A DNA stretch of 64,000 nucleotides from DYIU01 sp038326775 (GTDB lineage: Bacteria; Actinomycetota; Geothermincolia; Fen-727; Anoxymicrobiaceae), in the NCBI GenBank assembly GCA_038326775.1, contig JBBQKJ010000003.1, forward strand, positions 1 to 64,000, read 5' to 3'. The notes below the pieces were generated by a model that was not told where the DNA came from, did not search any database, and saw nothing but the letters and a program-made list of their open reading frames with translations. The stretch's first letter is position 1; every line of letters begins with the position of its first letter. A program made the translations under genes and the position numbers. Shown one piece after another: positions 48,529 through 57,872 of this stretch.

Positions 48529-49653
48529 TTGAACGGCAAAGATTACTATAAGACGATGGGCGTCGCCAGGAGCGCGGGCAAGGACGACATAAGAAAGGCC
48601 TACCGCAAACTGGCGCACGAGTACCACCCCGACAAGAACCAGGGCAACAAACAGGCCGAGGAGAAGTTCAAGGAGATCGCCGAGGCCTACGAGGTGCTGA
48701 GCGACGAAAAGAAGAGGTCCGATTACGACTCGGGCAGGATGTTCGCCGGCCAGGGCGCGTACGGCTCCGGTGGCTTCAGGCCCGAGGACTTCGGCGGCGC
48801 CGGCGGCCAGGGGTTCTCCTATTCGGGGGATATAGGCGACCTCGGTGACATTTTCAACCTTTTCACCGGGGGCCGGGGCGGCGCGCGGGCCGGCAGGGGC
48901 GGCAGGAGAGGCCAGCGCGGAAACGACGTCGAGGTCACGGTGAACATGTCTTTCGACGACGCCCTCAAGGGCGCCGAAGTCCCGGTAATCATGACCCGGA
49001 ACGTGGCCTGCGAGACCTGCAAAGGCCTGGGGTCCGCGCCGGGCACGCTGCCCGAGACCTGCCCCGTATGCGGTGGACGCGGGTCTGTCGCCGAGAGCCA
49101 GGGAATGTTCGGGATCTCCAGGCCTTGCACCAACTGCGGCGGAAGGGGCACCATCATCCAGAACCCGTGCTCCACCTGCCAGGGGGTTGGGTTCCAGAAG
49201 AAGCAGAAGAAGATCAGGGTGCGCATACCGCCGGGAGGGAACGATGGCTCGAGAATAAGGTTCAAGGGAAAGGGCGAGCCTGGCCAGGGCGGTGCGGCTT
49301 CGGGCGACCTGTACGTGGTGACGAGGGTTGAAGAGCACCCCTACCTCCGCCGGAGCAACTCCAACATAACCCTGGAGTTGCCCATCACTTTTTCAGAGGC
49401 CGCGCTCGGAACGCAGGTCGAGGTCCCCACCGTCGATGGGAGGATAAAGCTGAAGATCCCCGCCGGCACCCAGGGCGGGCGCAAGTTCCGCCTGCGGGGC
49501 AAGGGCGCGCCGAAGTTGAAGGGAAAGGGGCACGGCGACATGATAGTGACCGTGAAGGTCGATGTTCCGCAGAAGCTCAACAAGATCGAACGCGAGGCGA
49601 TCGAGAGGCTGGAGGAGGTCGAGCCCAAGGACCTCAGGGCGTTTCTAGAGTAG
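48529..49653 (+). CDS. dnaJ: Chaperone DnaJ (Hsp40)
   Basis: 374 residues from TTG 48529. A J domain (DYYKTMGVARSAGKDDIRKA with HPD in YHPDKNQGN) is followed by a Gly-rich linker, four zinc CxxCxGxG repeats (CETCKGLG, CPVCGGRG, CTNCGGRG, CSTCQGVG) and the client-binding barrel. A complete type I DnaJ. It stimulates DnaK ATPase. The ribosome site is weak, as expected for a gene read in an operon. Confidence 0.95.
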   Translation: MNGKDYYKTMGVARSAGKDDIRKAYRKLAHEYHPDKNQGNKQAEEKFKEIAEAYEVLSDEKKRSDYDSGRMFAGQGAYGSGGFRPEDFGGAGGQGFSYSGDIGDLGDIFNLFTGGRGGARAGRGGRRGQRGNDVEVTVNMSFDDALKGAEVPVIMTRNVACETCKGLGSAPGTLPETCPVCGGRGSVAESQGMFGISRPCTNCGGRGTIIQNPCSTCQGVGFQKKQKKIRVRIPPGGNDGSRIRFKGKGEPGQGGAASGDLYVVTRVEEHPYLRRSNSNITLELPITFSEAALGTQVEVPTVDGRIKLKIPAGTQGGRKFRLRGKGAPKLKGKGHGDMIVTVKVDVPQKLNKIEREAIERLEEVEPKDLRAFLE

Positions 49654-49771
49654 GTCGTTATCGGGCCTGAAGTCCCGGAGCCGCGCGGTTCGCGCAAACG
49701 AACAGGCCCGGCAGCAGGCACGATCAGCCAGTGGGGTCAGGCCCGGGAGAAGTCAATACGGTGAGGCCTGT

Positions 49772-50173
49772 ATGGAGCGAGACGAACGACAGGGAGTATA
49801 CATAATAAGCGTGGCGGCGCGGCTTGCCGAGGTGCATCCGCAGACGCTCAGGCTTTACGAGCGCAGGGGCCTCCTCAACCCCCAGCGGACGCCCAAGAAC
49901 AGGCGGCGCTACTCGGACGTCGACATCGAGAGGCTGAGGCGGATCCAGGAGCTGACCCAGAGCAGGGGCCTGAACCTCTCGGGCGTCCGAATGGTCCTTG
50001 ACATGGAGGATGAGATGTCCGCGCTGCGCGATCGCGTGGCGGCGATGGAGGAAGAGGTCGTCGAGGCGCAGAGACGGCTGATGGACCAGATGGCGAACCT
50101 CAAGAGACAGGTGGCGCTGAGCACGAAGTCTCCGACGAGCCTGGCGGTCAGGAGGAGGGGCCGGACCCGGTAG
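49772..50173 (+). CDS. hspR: MerR-family heat-shock repressor HspR
   Basis: 133 residues. YIISVAARLAEVHPQTLRLYERRGLLNPQRT and NRRRYSDVDIERLRRIQELT form the MerR winged-helix DNA-binding domain, and a coiled-coil (ALRDRVAAMEEEVVEAQRRL) gives dimerisation. Its place at the end of dnaK-grpE-dnaJ is that of HspR in actinobacteria, where it binds HAIR sites with DnaK as co-repressor. The HAIR-like site is found before dnaK. Confidence 0.93.
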   Translation: MERDERQGVYIISVAARLAEVHPQTLRLYERRGLLNPQRTPKNRRRYSDVDIERLRRIQELTQSRGLNLSGVRMVLDMEDEMSALRDRVAAMEEEVVEAQRRLMDQMANLKRQVALSTKSPTSLAVRRRGRTR

Positions 50174-50201
50174 GTTGAAGGCAACCACGAAGAGGACGTC
50201 G

Positions 50202-51587
50202 ATGCCGAAAAAGTATGACGTGATAATAATAGGCGCGGGCCCGGCGGGGATCTTCTGCGCGCTGGAGCTTACCCGCAACTCGAGCCTCAAGGTGCTTATC
50301 CTGGACAAGGGGGAAGGTCTCGAGAAGAGAAAATGCCCCTCGCCGGAAGGGCAATGCAGGCGCTGCCAGCCCTGCGCCACCCTGAGCGGGTGGGGTGGAG
50401 CGGGAGCCTTCAGCGACGGCAAGCTTACCCTGTCGAGCGAGATCGGCGGATGGCTCACCGACCTGGCGCCGAAGAAGAAAGTCGAGGGGCTCATCGAGAA
50501 GGTGGACCAGACCTACCTTGAGTTCGGCGCCCCCACGAGGACGTTCGGAGATGACGAGGAGAAAGTCCTGGAGATAGCGCGCCGGGCGGTGAAATCGGAC
50601 CTTCTGCTCATTCCTTCCAGGGTCCGCCACATGGGAACGGATTTCTGCCCACGGGTGCTTGACGCCATGCACGAGGAGCTCGCCCCCCGGGCCGATATAG
50701 TAATGAAGACCATGGTGGAGGAGATAAGGGTCAAAGACGGCCTGGCGGTGGGGGTCACGACAAGGTCGGGCCAGCGCTACGACGGCCGTTACCTGGTGGT
50801 CGCTCCCGGCCGGAGCGGGGCGGAATGGTTCGACGAGGCCGCCGAGACGATGGGCCTCTCGCGGAACAACAACATGGTGGACATCGGGGTGAGGGTGGAG
50901 GTGCCGGCCGGGGTAATGGCCCCGCTCACCGACGAGCTCTACGAGCCCAAGCTGGTCTATTACTCCAAAGCCTCCGAGGACCGCGTCAGGACCTTCTGCA
51001 TGAACCCGAACGGCGAGGTCATCAAGGAATACTACGACCAGGTCCTGACGGTCAACGGCCACTCCTTCGCCGAGAAGAAGACCGAGAACACCAACTTCGC
51101 GCTGCTCGTCGACAAGCGTTTCACCGAGCCTTTCCACGAGCCGATAGCCTATGGCAAATACATCGCCTGGCTGGCGAACCTGCTGGGAGACGGCATCCTG
51201 GTCCAGCGCGTGGGAGACCTGCTGGTCGGGCGGCGCTCCAACCCCAAACGCATGGCCCGCAGTACCGTGAAGCCGACGCTGAGCGAGGCTACGCCAGGCG
51301 ACCTCAGCCTCGTTTTGCCCTTCCGATACCTCTCCGACATCCTGGAGATGCTCTCGGCCCTCGACACCCTTACGCCGGGTGTCTTCTCCCGGAACACCCT
51401 CCTCTACGGTGTGGAGGTGAAGTTCTACAGCTCGCGTCTCAAGGTCTCGTCGGGCCTCGAGAGCGAGGTCCGCAACATGTTCGCCGCGGGTGACGGTGTC
51501 GGCCTGACCAGGGGCCTGGTGCAGGCATCGGCCTCCGGCCTCCTGGTCTCCGAGTCCATCTTGAAGCGCGAGAAGAAGAAGTCCTGA
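50202..51587 (+). CDS. FAD-dependent dehydrogenase (COG2509 family)
   Basis: 461 residues from ATG 50202, six bases after AGAGGA (TTG 50175 is an upstream alternative). VIIIGAGPAGIFCALELTRN binds FAD. CPSPEGQCRRCQPCATLSGWGGAGAFSDGKL follows in two blocks and is the cysteine-rich signature of this uncharacterised family. The end reads MFAAGDGVGLTRGLVQASASG. Close relatives occur widely in anaerobes. The reaction is unknown. It lies between hspR and purA on the same strand. Confidence 0.86.
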   Translation: MPKKYDVIIIGAGPAGIFCALELTRNSSLKVLILDKGEGLEKRKCPSPEGQCRRCQPCATLSGWGGAGAFSDGKLTLSSEIGGWLTDLAPKKKVEGLIEKVDQTYLEFGAPTRTFGDDEEKVLEIARRAVKSDLLLIPSRVRHMGTDFCPRVLDAMHEELAPRADIVMKTMVEEIRVKDGLAVGVTTRSGQRYDGRYLVVAPGRSGAEWFDEAAETMGLSRNNNMVDIGVRVEVPAGVMAPLTDELYEPKLVYYSKASEDRVRTFCMNPNGEVIKEYYDQVLTVNGHSFAEKKTENTNFALLVDKRFTEPFHEPIAYGKYIAWLANLLGDGILVQRVGDLLVGRRSNPKRMARSTVKPTLSEATPGDLSLVLPFRYLSDILEMLSALDTLTPGVFSRNTLLYGVEVKFYSSRLKVSSGLESEVRNMFAAGDGVGLTRGLVQASASGLLVSESILKREKKKS

Positions 51588-51618
51588 AGTATGGTCTTTT
51601 CCAGGGCTGCTCGCGTGG

Positions 51619-51624
51619 TATAGT
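51619..51624 (+). promoter_or_regulatory. Extended -10 promoter element upstream of purA
   Basis: TGGTATAGT is a TGn-extended -10 box (TATAGT), about 35 bases before the purA start, in the 71-base gap after the flavoprotein gene. No good -35 box is seen, as is usual for extended -10 promoters. It may start the purine operon. Confidence 0.4.
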
Positions 51625-51658
51625 AGGTGGCTGAAAAGCGGGTTGATTATCAAAGCGG

Positions 51659-53017
51659 GTGATTTATTTGCCGGGGAAGGTCGTACTGGGCGCCCAGTGG
51701 GGTGACGAGGGCAAGGGCAAGATAACGGACCTCATGGCGGACCGCATGGACTTCGTGGTCCGCTTCGCCGGAGGAAACAACGCGGGCCACACTATCGTCT
51801 GCGGCGAGGATGAGTTCAAGCTCCACCTGATGCCATCGGGCATCCTCTATCCGCACATCACCACTGTCATCGGCAATGGGGTGGTCGTTAATCCCAGGGT
51901 GCTCCTCGAGGAGATGGACAGCCTGCACGCCCGCGGTATCTCCTGCGACAAGCTTCGCATAAGCTGCAACGCCCACCTGGTGATGCCCTACCACCTGGCG
52001 TTTGACCGCCTGGGCGAGGTGAGCCTGGGCAGTGCCAAGCTGGGGACCACCCACCGCGGCATAGGCCCCGCCTACGCCGATAAGGCCGAGAGGATGGGCC
52101 TGCGCGTGCAGGACCTTATCGACGAGAAGATCTTCCGCACCAAGCTCGAGACCGCCCTCGAGCGCAAGAACGCCATCCTGGTGAAAGCTTTCGGCCAGGA
52201 GCCGTTCGACGCCGACGAGATAATGACAGAGTACATGGGTTACGCCGCGAGGCTCGCCCCGCACATAGAAGACACCTCCCTCCTTCTTTACAACGCGCTG
52301 GAGGACGGCAAGAAGGTTCTCTTCGAGGGCGCCCAGGGCACCTTCCTGGATCTCGACCACGGCACCTATCCTTTCGTGACCTCTTCTTCTCCCACCATAG
52401 GGGGCGTGTTCGCCGGAACGGGCGTGGGCCCAAAGCACATCGAGAAGATAATCGGTGTCGCCAAGGCGTACGTCACCAGGGTCGGCTACGGCCCGTTCCC
52501 CACCGAGCAGGACAACGAGGTCGGTGAGACCATGGGCCAGAAGGGCGTCGAGTTCGGCACCACCACCGGCAGGAAGCGCAGGTGTGGCTGGCTCGACATG
52601 CTGCTTCTGCGCTACGCGGTGCGCGTCAACAGCCTGACCGGCATCGCCCTCACCAAGCTCGACGTGCTCTCCGCGTTCGACCGGCTGAAGATATGCGTGG
52701 GTTACTCCTTCCAGGGCAAGATCTACCACGACTTCCCGCCGCACCAGACCATATTCCATAAATGCGAGCCGGAGTACCTCGAGCTTCCCGGCTGGGGGAC
52801 CGACATCACGGGCATAACCGAGAGGGGCGACCTTCCCGAAGCGGCGCGAAAGTACGTGGAGTTCGTCGAGCAGGCCGCGTGCGTGCCGGTAGAGATAATC
52901 TCGGTCGGGCCCAAACGCACCCAGACGATATGGACGCGGGAGGGCTTCAAGCCCGCGCTCGAGGAAGGGCCGTATCTTCTTCGCGAGGAGTTCGAGGCCG
53001 AGGGCGATAGCCCTTGA
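51659..53017 (+). CDS. purA: Adenylosuccinate synthetase
   Basis: 452 residues from GTG 51659 (TTG 51668 is possible). VVLGAQWGDEGKGKITDLMA and the NNAGHT-like GGNNAGHTIVCG are the GTP- and IMP-binding motifs, with GTTHRGIGPAYADKAERMG and FEGAQGTFLDLDHGTYPFVT also diagnostic. It makes adenylosuccinate from IMP, aspartate and GTP. First gene of purA-purD-purE-purB-purS-purQ. Confidence 0.96.
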   Translation: MIYLPGKVVLGAQWGDEGKGKITDLMADRMDFVVRFAGGNNAGHTIVCGEDEFKLHLMPSGILYPHITTVIGNGVVVNPRVLLEEMDSLHARGISCDKLRISCNAHLVMPYHLAFDRLGEVSLGSAKLGTTHRGIGPAYADKAERMGLRVQDLIDEKIFRTKLETALERKNAILVKAFGQEPFDADEIMTEYMGYAARLAPHIEDTSLLLYNALEDGKKVLFEGAQGTFLDLDHGTYPFVTSSSPTIGGVFAGTGVGPKHIEKIIGVAKAYVTRVGYGPFPTEQDNEVGETMGQKGVEFGTTTGRKRRCGWLDMLLLRYAVRVNSLTGIALTKLDVLSAFDRLKICVGYSFQGKIYHDFPPHQTIFHKCEPEYLELPGWGTDITGITERGDLPEAARKYVEFVEQAACVPVEIISVGPKRTQTIWTREGFKPALEEGPYLLREEFEAEGDSP

Positions 53018-53063
53018 CCAGGTCGGCCCGCAATCATGAGACACCTGCCATGAGGAGACGTCG

Positions 53064-54332
53064 ATGAAAGTCATGATTGTAGGCAGCGGCGGAAGGGAGC
53101 ACGCCCTCGCCTGGAAGATCGCCTTGAGCCCGCTGGTCGCCGACATTGTCTTCGCGCCCGGCAACGGCGGCATGAAGCAGATGGGCGAGTGCGTCGAGGC
53201 TGACCTGGACGACCCCGCGGCGATCGCGACCGTCGCCGAGGAGCGCGGGGTCGACCTCACGGTGGTGGGGCCGGAGGCCCCGCTGGTGGCGGGTATCGTC
53301 GACGAGTTCCGGTCCAGGGGCCTCAACGCCTTCGGCCCGGTGGGCCGGGCGGCCCGCCTCGAGGGAAGCAAGAGCTTCGCCAAGTCCATCATGGAGAAGC
53401 ACGGCATACCCACCGCGCGCGCTCGTATGTTCGATGATTACGACGAGGCCAGGGCATACATAGAGAGCGAGCCCGCTCCGCTGGTGGTAAAGGCCGACGG
53501 GCTTGCGGCGGGCAAGGGCGTCATCATAGCCCCGGACACAGGGGCGGCCCTGAAGGCGCTCGACGAATGCATGGTCGATTCACTTTTCGGGGAGGCCGGC
53601 GCGAGGGTACTGGTCGAAGAGTTCATTGAGGGCCCCGAGGTGTCCATCCTGACGCTAACCGACGGCGAGTCGGTCGCGCACATGGTCCCCTCGCAGGACC
53701 ACAAGCGCGCGCGCGACGGCGACGAGGGCCCCAACACCGGTGGCATGGGCGCCTACTCGCCGGTTCCGCTGCTCTCCTCTGACATGGAGTCGCTCATCCA
53801 CGACAGCGTGATGAAGGCCACGGTCGGGGCGTTGGCCGCCGAGGGCATAGGCTACGCCGGCGTGCTCTACGGTGGGTTGATGCTGACCGCCGACGGGCCC
53901 AGGGTGCTCGAGTTCAACGTGCGCTTCGGCGACCCCGAGACGCAGGCGGTCCTGCCCAGGCTGTCGAGCGACCTGGTCCCCGGGCTGCTCGCGACCATCG
54001 AGGGGACGGTGGGAGGCCTGGAGATGAAATGGTCGAGCGACTACTGCGTCTGCGTGGTGTTAGCCTCCGGCGGATACCCCGGCAAGTACGAGACCGGCAG
54101 GCCGATCACCGGCCTGAAGGCCGCCGCGTCCGACCCCGGGGTCCAGGTGTTCCACGCGGGGACCAGGCTCGAGGACGGCAAGGTGGTCACCTCGGGCGGC
54201 AGGGTGTTGAACGTGGTAGCCCTGGGCGGCGACTTCGCCGAGGCGAGGGGGCTCGCCTACCAGGCGGTGGAAATGATCGGCTTCGAGGGAATGCATTACC
54301 GGACCGACATAGGGCACCGGGCGATGAGTTAA
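53064..54332 (+). CDS. purD: Phosphoribosylamine--glycine ligase
   Basis: 422 residues. MKVMIVGSGGREHALAWKIA opens the protein; the ATP-grasp core has PLVVKADGLAAGKGVIIAPD, DHKRARDGDEGPNTGGMGAY and LEFNVRFGDPETQAVLPRL, the PurD signatures. It forms glycinamide ribonucleotide. ATG 53064 follows GAGGAGACGTCG or similar, with 46 bases from purA. Confidence 0.96.
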   Translation: MKVMIVGSGGREHALAWKIALSPLVADIVFAPGNGGMKQMGECVEADLDDPAAIATVAEERGVDLTVVGPEAPLVAGIVDEFRSRGLNAFGPVGRAARLEGSKSFAKSIMEKHGIPTARARMFDDYDEARAYIESEPAPLVVKADGLAAGKGVIIAPDTGAALKALDECMVDSLFGEAGARVLVEEFIEGPEVSILTLTDGESVAHMVPSQDHKRARDGDEGPNTGGMGAYSPVPLLSSDMESLIHDSVMKATVGALAAEGIGYAGVLYGGLMLTADGPRVLEFNVRFGDPETQAVLPRLSSDLVPGLLATIEGTVGGLEMKWSSDYCVCVVLASGGYPGKYETGRPITGLKAAASDPGVQVFHAGTRLEDGKVVTSGGRVLNVVALGGDFAEARGLAYQAVEMIGFEGMHYRTDIGHRAMS

Positions 54333-54351
54333 CCAGGGAGGCTTGGGGGAA

Positions 54352-54819
54352 ATGGACGCGATCAAGGTCTTGATAATCACAGGCAGCGAGAGCGACCTGC
54401 CCGCGATGGAGGGGTGCGGCGAGATGCTCGAGGGCTTCGGCATCTCCAGCGCGCTGGTCGTCGCCTCCGCGCACCGCAATCCCGACAGGGTCACCGGCCT
54501 TGTCAGGGAGGCGGAGGAGAGCGGGGCTCAAGTCATCATAGCCGGCGCCGGCATGAGCGCCGCCCTTCCGGGCGTGGTGGCCTCCCACACCGACCTGCCG
54601 GTCATCGGAGTCCCCCTCGACTCCGGCATGCCGGGCGGCATCGACGCCCTTTTCTCGATAGTGCAGATGCCCACCGGCATACCGGTGGCGGCCGTAGCGG
54701 TGAACGGAGCGAAGAACGCGGCCGTCCTCGCCGCGCGGATGCTCGCGCTCGGGGACCCGGAGGTGAGAGCCAGGCTCAAGGAGTACCGCCGCGAGCTCGC
54801 GGAGGGTGGTTCGAAATGA
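54352..54819 (+). CDS. purE: N5-carboxyaminoimidazole ribonucleotide mutase
   Basis: 155 residues from ATG 54352 (after GGGAGG; TTG 54343 is less likely). IITGSESDLPAMEGCGEML and VVASAHRNPDRV, IIAGAGMSAALPGVVASHT, GVPLDSGMPGGIDALFS are the class I PurE motifs. The usual SDxxxM is kept and the Ser-Ala-His-Arg loop is intact. No purK is seen, so carboxylation may be direct or purK lies elsewhere. Its stop overlaps the purB start (ATGA). Confidence 0.94.
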   Translation: MDAIKVLIITGSESDLPAMEGCGEMLEGFGISSALVVASAHRNPDRVTGLVREAEESGAQVIIAGAGMSAALPGVVASHTDLPVIGVPLDSGMPGGIDALFSIVQMPTGIPVAAVAVNGAKNAAVLAARMLALGDPEVRARLKEYRRELAEGGSK

Positions 54820-56123
54820 TCGAGAGGTACAGCCTGCCGCGGATGAGGGAGATATGGACCGAGGAGTCCAAGCTCGGCAACTGGCTCAAGGTCGAGGTGC
54901 TGGCCTGCGAGGCGATGAGCGAGTTGGGGCTGGTGCCCCGTTGGGCGCTGGAGGAGATAAAGGCCAGGGCGCGCTTTGACGTGGAGCGCGTCAAGGAGAT
55001 AGAGAAGCGTACCCGTCACGACGTCGTCGCCTTCCTGGAAAACCTCGCGGAGAACATCGGGGAGCCGGCGCGTTTTCTTCACATGGGCATGACTTCTTCC
55101 GACATCCTTGACACCGGGCTGGCGATGCAGATGCGCGACGCCGCCGAGATCCTCATCGAGGACACGAGCAGCCTGCTCGGCGTCCTGAAGAGACGGGCGC
55201 TCGAGTTCCGCGACACCCCGATGATCGGCCGCACCCACGGCGTACACGCCGAGCCCATAACCTTCGGGCACAAGCTCGCGGTGTGGGCTTTCGAGACGCG
55301 GCGCAACCTCGACCGTCTCGCGAGGGCGAAAGAGACGGTCAGCTACGGCAAGATATCCGGCGTCGTGGGGACCTACGCGAGCCTGGACCCGTTCGTCGAG
55401 AAGTACGTCTGCCGGCACCTGGGGCTAAAGCCCGCGGAGGCGTCTTCCCAGGTGCTCCAGCGCGACAGGCACGCGGAGTACATGTGCGCGATGGCTATCG
55501 CCGCCTCGTCGCTGGAGAAGTTCGCGACCGAGGTCAGGGGGCTGCAGCGCACCGAGGTCATGGAGGCGGAGGAACCGTTTCGCGAGGGCCAGACCGGCTC
55601 GTCGGCGATGCCCCACAAGCGAAACCCCATTATCTGCGAGAGGGTCTGCGGCCTGGCGCGGGTTATCCGCGGCAACGCGGCCGTCGCGCTCCAGGACATG
55701 GCCCTCTGGCACGAGCGCGATATCAGCCACTCCTCGGCCGAAAGGGTCATCGTGCCGGACAGCGCCACCCTCCTCGACTACATCAGCGGTAAATTCCTGG
55801 AAGTCCTGGAGGGAATGGTGGTCTACCCGCAGAAGATGGAAACGAACATGGGATTGACCCGTGGGCTGATCTTCTCTGAGAAGGTCCTGCTCGCGCTCGT
55901 CGACAAAGGCGTGACCAGGCAGGATTCTTATGAGATGGTCCAGGGGAACGCCATGAAGGCCGTCCGGGGGGAAGGCGAGTTCGCCGACAACCTGCTTGCC
56001 GATCCGGAGGTCGCCCGGCACCTGTCGCCGGAGGAGCTCGGTGCCTGCTTCGACGTGCGGGGTTCGCTGGCGCGAGTGGGGACCGTCTTCGAACGCCTGG
56101 AAGGGTTAAGAGTCGAGCCGTAG
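54816..56123 (+). CDS. purB: Adenylosuccinate lyase
   Basis: 435 residues from ATG 54816, after GGAGGG and coupled to purE. MIERYSLPRMREIWTEESKL, GMTSSDILDTGLAMQM, RTHGVHAEPITFGHKLAVW and the signature GSSAMPHKRNPIICERV are diagnostic of PurB. It cleaves SAICAR and adenylosuccinate to release fumarate, so it serves both steps around purA and the main pathway. Confidence 0.96.
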   Translation: MIERYSLPRMREIWTEESKLGNWLKVEVLACEAMSELGLVPRWALEEIKARARFDVERVKEIEKRTRHDVVAFLENLAENIGEPARFLHMGMTSSDILDTGLAMQMRDAAEILIEDTSSLLGVLKRRALEFRDTPMIGRTHGVHAEPITFGHKLAVWAFETRRNLDRLARAKETVSYGKISGVVGTYASLDPFVEKYVCRHLGLKPAEASSQVLQRDRHAEYMCAMAIAASSLEKFATEVRGLQRTEVMEAEEPFREGQTGSSAMPHKRNPIICERVCGLARVIRGNAAVALQDMALWHERDISHSSAERVIVPDSATLLDYISGKFLEVLEGMVVYPQKMETNMGLTRGLIFSEKVLLALVDKGVTRQDSYEMVQGNAMKAVRGEGEFADNLLADPEVARHLSPEELGACFDVRGSLARVGTVFERLEGLRVEP

Positions 56124-56140
56124 AGCGAAAGGGGCTGAAG

Positions 56141-56386
56141 TTGGCCAGGGCCAGGGTATTCATCACGCTTAAGGAAGGCATCTTGGACCCGCAGGGCAAG
56201 ACGGTGCTGCGGGCACTCAAGTCGCTTGGATACGACGAGGTCGAGGACCTCAGGGTAGGCAAGTACATGGAGCTGGAGCTCACCGGCGACGACAGGGGCA
56301 CGCTCGAGTCCAGGCTGGGTGAGATGAGCGAGAAGCTTCTGACCAACCCGATCATCGAGGACTACCGGATGGAGGTCGATGTCTGA
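56141..56386 (+). CDS. purS: FGAM synthetase subunit PurS
   Basis: 81 residues from TTG 56141. RVFITLKEGILDPQGKTVLRALKSLGYDEV and the later LTNPIIEDYRMEVDV match PurS, which bridges PurQ and PurL in the three-part FGAM synthetase. Its stop overlaps the purQ start by one base. A purL gene is not in the window. Confidence 0.92.
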   Translation: MARARVFITLKEGILDPQGKTVLRALKSLGYDEVEDLRVGKYMELELTGDDRGTLESRLGEMSEKLLTNPIIEDYRMEVDV

Positions 56387-57084
56387 TGCGCTTCGGGGTC
56401 GTCGTTTTTCCGGGGTCCAACTGCGACCATGATTGTTTTTACGTTCTGGACAAGGTGCTCGGCCAGGACGTCGACTACCTCTGGCATGGCAGCACCGACG
56501 TATCGGGCTTCGACTGCCTGGTGCTGCCGGGTGGCTTCTCCTACGGGGATTACCTGAGGACCGGCGCGGTCGCCCGCTTCTCCCCGGTCATGAGCGCCGT
56601 CGAGAAGTTCGCCGCGGGGGGTGGGCTGGTGATAGGGATATGCAACGGGTTCCAGATCCTGCTCGAAGCGGGCCTGCTGCCTGGCGCCATGATGAGGAAC
56701 ACCGGGCTCAAGTTCATCTGCAGGTTCGTTGACATCAGGGTGGAGACGACCAGCACGCCCTGGACTTCCGGCGCGGCCAGGGGCCAGGTCCTGCGCATCC
56801 CCATCGCGCACAACGAGGGTAACTACCAGGTTGACGCCGCGGCCCTCGAAGAGATGAAGAGGCGCGGCCAGGTGGTGTTCCGCTACTGCTCGCCCGACGG
56901 CGGCGTCGACGGCGAGCATAACCCGAACGGCGCCACGGAGAGCATCGCGGGGATCTGCAGCCGCGAGGGCAACGTGCTGGGCATGATGCCGCACCCGGAA
57001 AGGGCTTCCGAGGCGGAGCTGGGTTCCGAGGACGGCCTGGTCGTCTGGCGGTCGCTTCTGTCTCACTGCGGTGCCGCGGTTTAA
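56386..57084 (+). CDS. purQ: FGAM synthetase glutaminase subunit PurQ
   Basis: 232 residues. GVVVFPGSNCDHDCFYVLDK, LPGGFSYGDYLRTGAVAR and the nucleophile elbow VIGICNGFQILLEAGLLPGA are PurQ motifs; MMPHPERASE holds the catalytic His and Glu. It supplies ammonia from glutamine to PurL. Translationally coupled to purS (TGATG). The purine run ends here, 15 bases before a PHP gene. Confidence 0.95.
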   Translation: MRFGVVVFPGSNCDHDCFYVLDKVLGQDVDYLWHGSTDVSGFDCLVLPGGFSYGDYLRTGAVARFSPVMSAVEKFAAGGGLVIGICNGFQILLEAGLLPGAMMRNTGLKFICRFVDIRVETTSTPWTSGAARGQVLRIPIAHNEGNYQVDAAALEEMKRRGQVVFRYCSPDGGVDGEHNPNGATESIAGICSREGNVLGMMPHPERASEAELGSEDGLVVWRSLLSHCGAAV

Positions 57085-57099
57085 CAACACCGGCGAAAG

Positions 57100-57801
57100 G
57101 TGCGCGAGCTGATCAAGGTAGATTTTCACGTTCACACGGTCTATTCGCCCGATTCGGTGATCACTTTCCCGATGCTCGTCGAAGGCTGCCGCGCCGGCGG
57201 GATCGACGCGGTGGCCATCATGGACCACGACGTCATCGAGGGGGCGTTTGAGTTCGCGGCGAGGTCGGAGGAGCTCCGGTCGCGCGGCGAATGGGCGCCC
57301 CGCGTCCTCATCGGTGAGGAGGTGCGCACCAGCGGCGGCGAGATATGCGGCCTCTTCCTCGAGGAGCACGTGCCCAGGGGCCTGACTCCCGGTGAGACCA
57401 TGCGGCTGATACGCTCGCAGGGTGGGCTGGTCTACGTGCCCCACCCGTTCGACATCCTCAAGCTGAAGAGGTTGAAAGCGCGGCAGCTCGAGGAGCTGTC
57501 CGGCATGATCGACATCATCGAGGCTTTCAACGGGAAGCCGCGCTTTCCCGCGGCCAACGTGCTCGCCAGGCGCTTCCTGAAGGACCACACGTTTCCCGGG
57601 GGCGCCGGCAGCGACTCCCACGAGCCGACCCACCTCGGCGCGGCGTACGTGGAGATGGCTGAGTTCGATGGCCCGGACGACCTGTTGAAGGAGCTCCGCT
57701 CGGGGACGGTGGCCGGACGGCTGTACAGCCCGCTGGCATCGGCGTATGTCAGGTTGAAGAAAAGGCGCCTGGCCGAGCGCGAGAGCGGGGAGCGGGGCTA
57801 G
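57100..57801 (+). CDS. PHP-domain phosphoesterase
   Basis: 233 residues from GTG 57100. VDFHVHTVYSPDSVIT, AIMDHDVIEGAFEF, IGEEVRT and GSDSHEPTHLGAAYVEM give the four metal-binding motifs of the PHP superfamily (COG0613 branch). VYVPHPFDILK and IIEAFNGKP also fit. The substrate is unknown; relatives hydrolyse nucleotides or phospho-sugars. It is likely read through from purQ. Confidence 0.87.
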   Translation: MRELIKVDFHVHTVYSPDSVITFPMLVEGCRAGGIDAVAIMDHDVIEGAFEFAARSEELRSRGEWAPRVLIGEEVRTSGGEICGLFLEEHVPRGLTPGETMRLIRSQGGLVYVPHPFDILKLKRLKARQLEELSGMIDIIEAFNGKPRFPAANVLARRFLKDHTFPGGAGSDSHEPTHLGAAYVEMAEFDGPDDLLKELRSGTVAGRLYSPLASAYVRLKKRRLAERESGERG

Positions 57802-57872
57802 GGCGGGCTGTCGGAACTGTCCGCGCTGTCGTCACTCGGCACATCTCCTTCGACATCAGCCCCCTGCGGCTG

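Noticed and set aside
50148..51653. 501-codon open frame antisense to the COG2509 flavoprotein
   Set aside because: Same GC-bias shadow; the sense gene has clear family signatures.
51650..53413. 587-codon open frame antisense to purA and purD
   Set aside because: Spans two certain genes on the other strand; third-position GC bias produces such frames. No motifs.
56362..57633. 423-codon open frame antisense to purQ and the PHP gene
   Set aside because: Covers two recognised genes and has no protein-like motifs.
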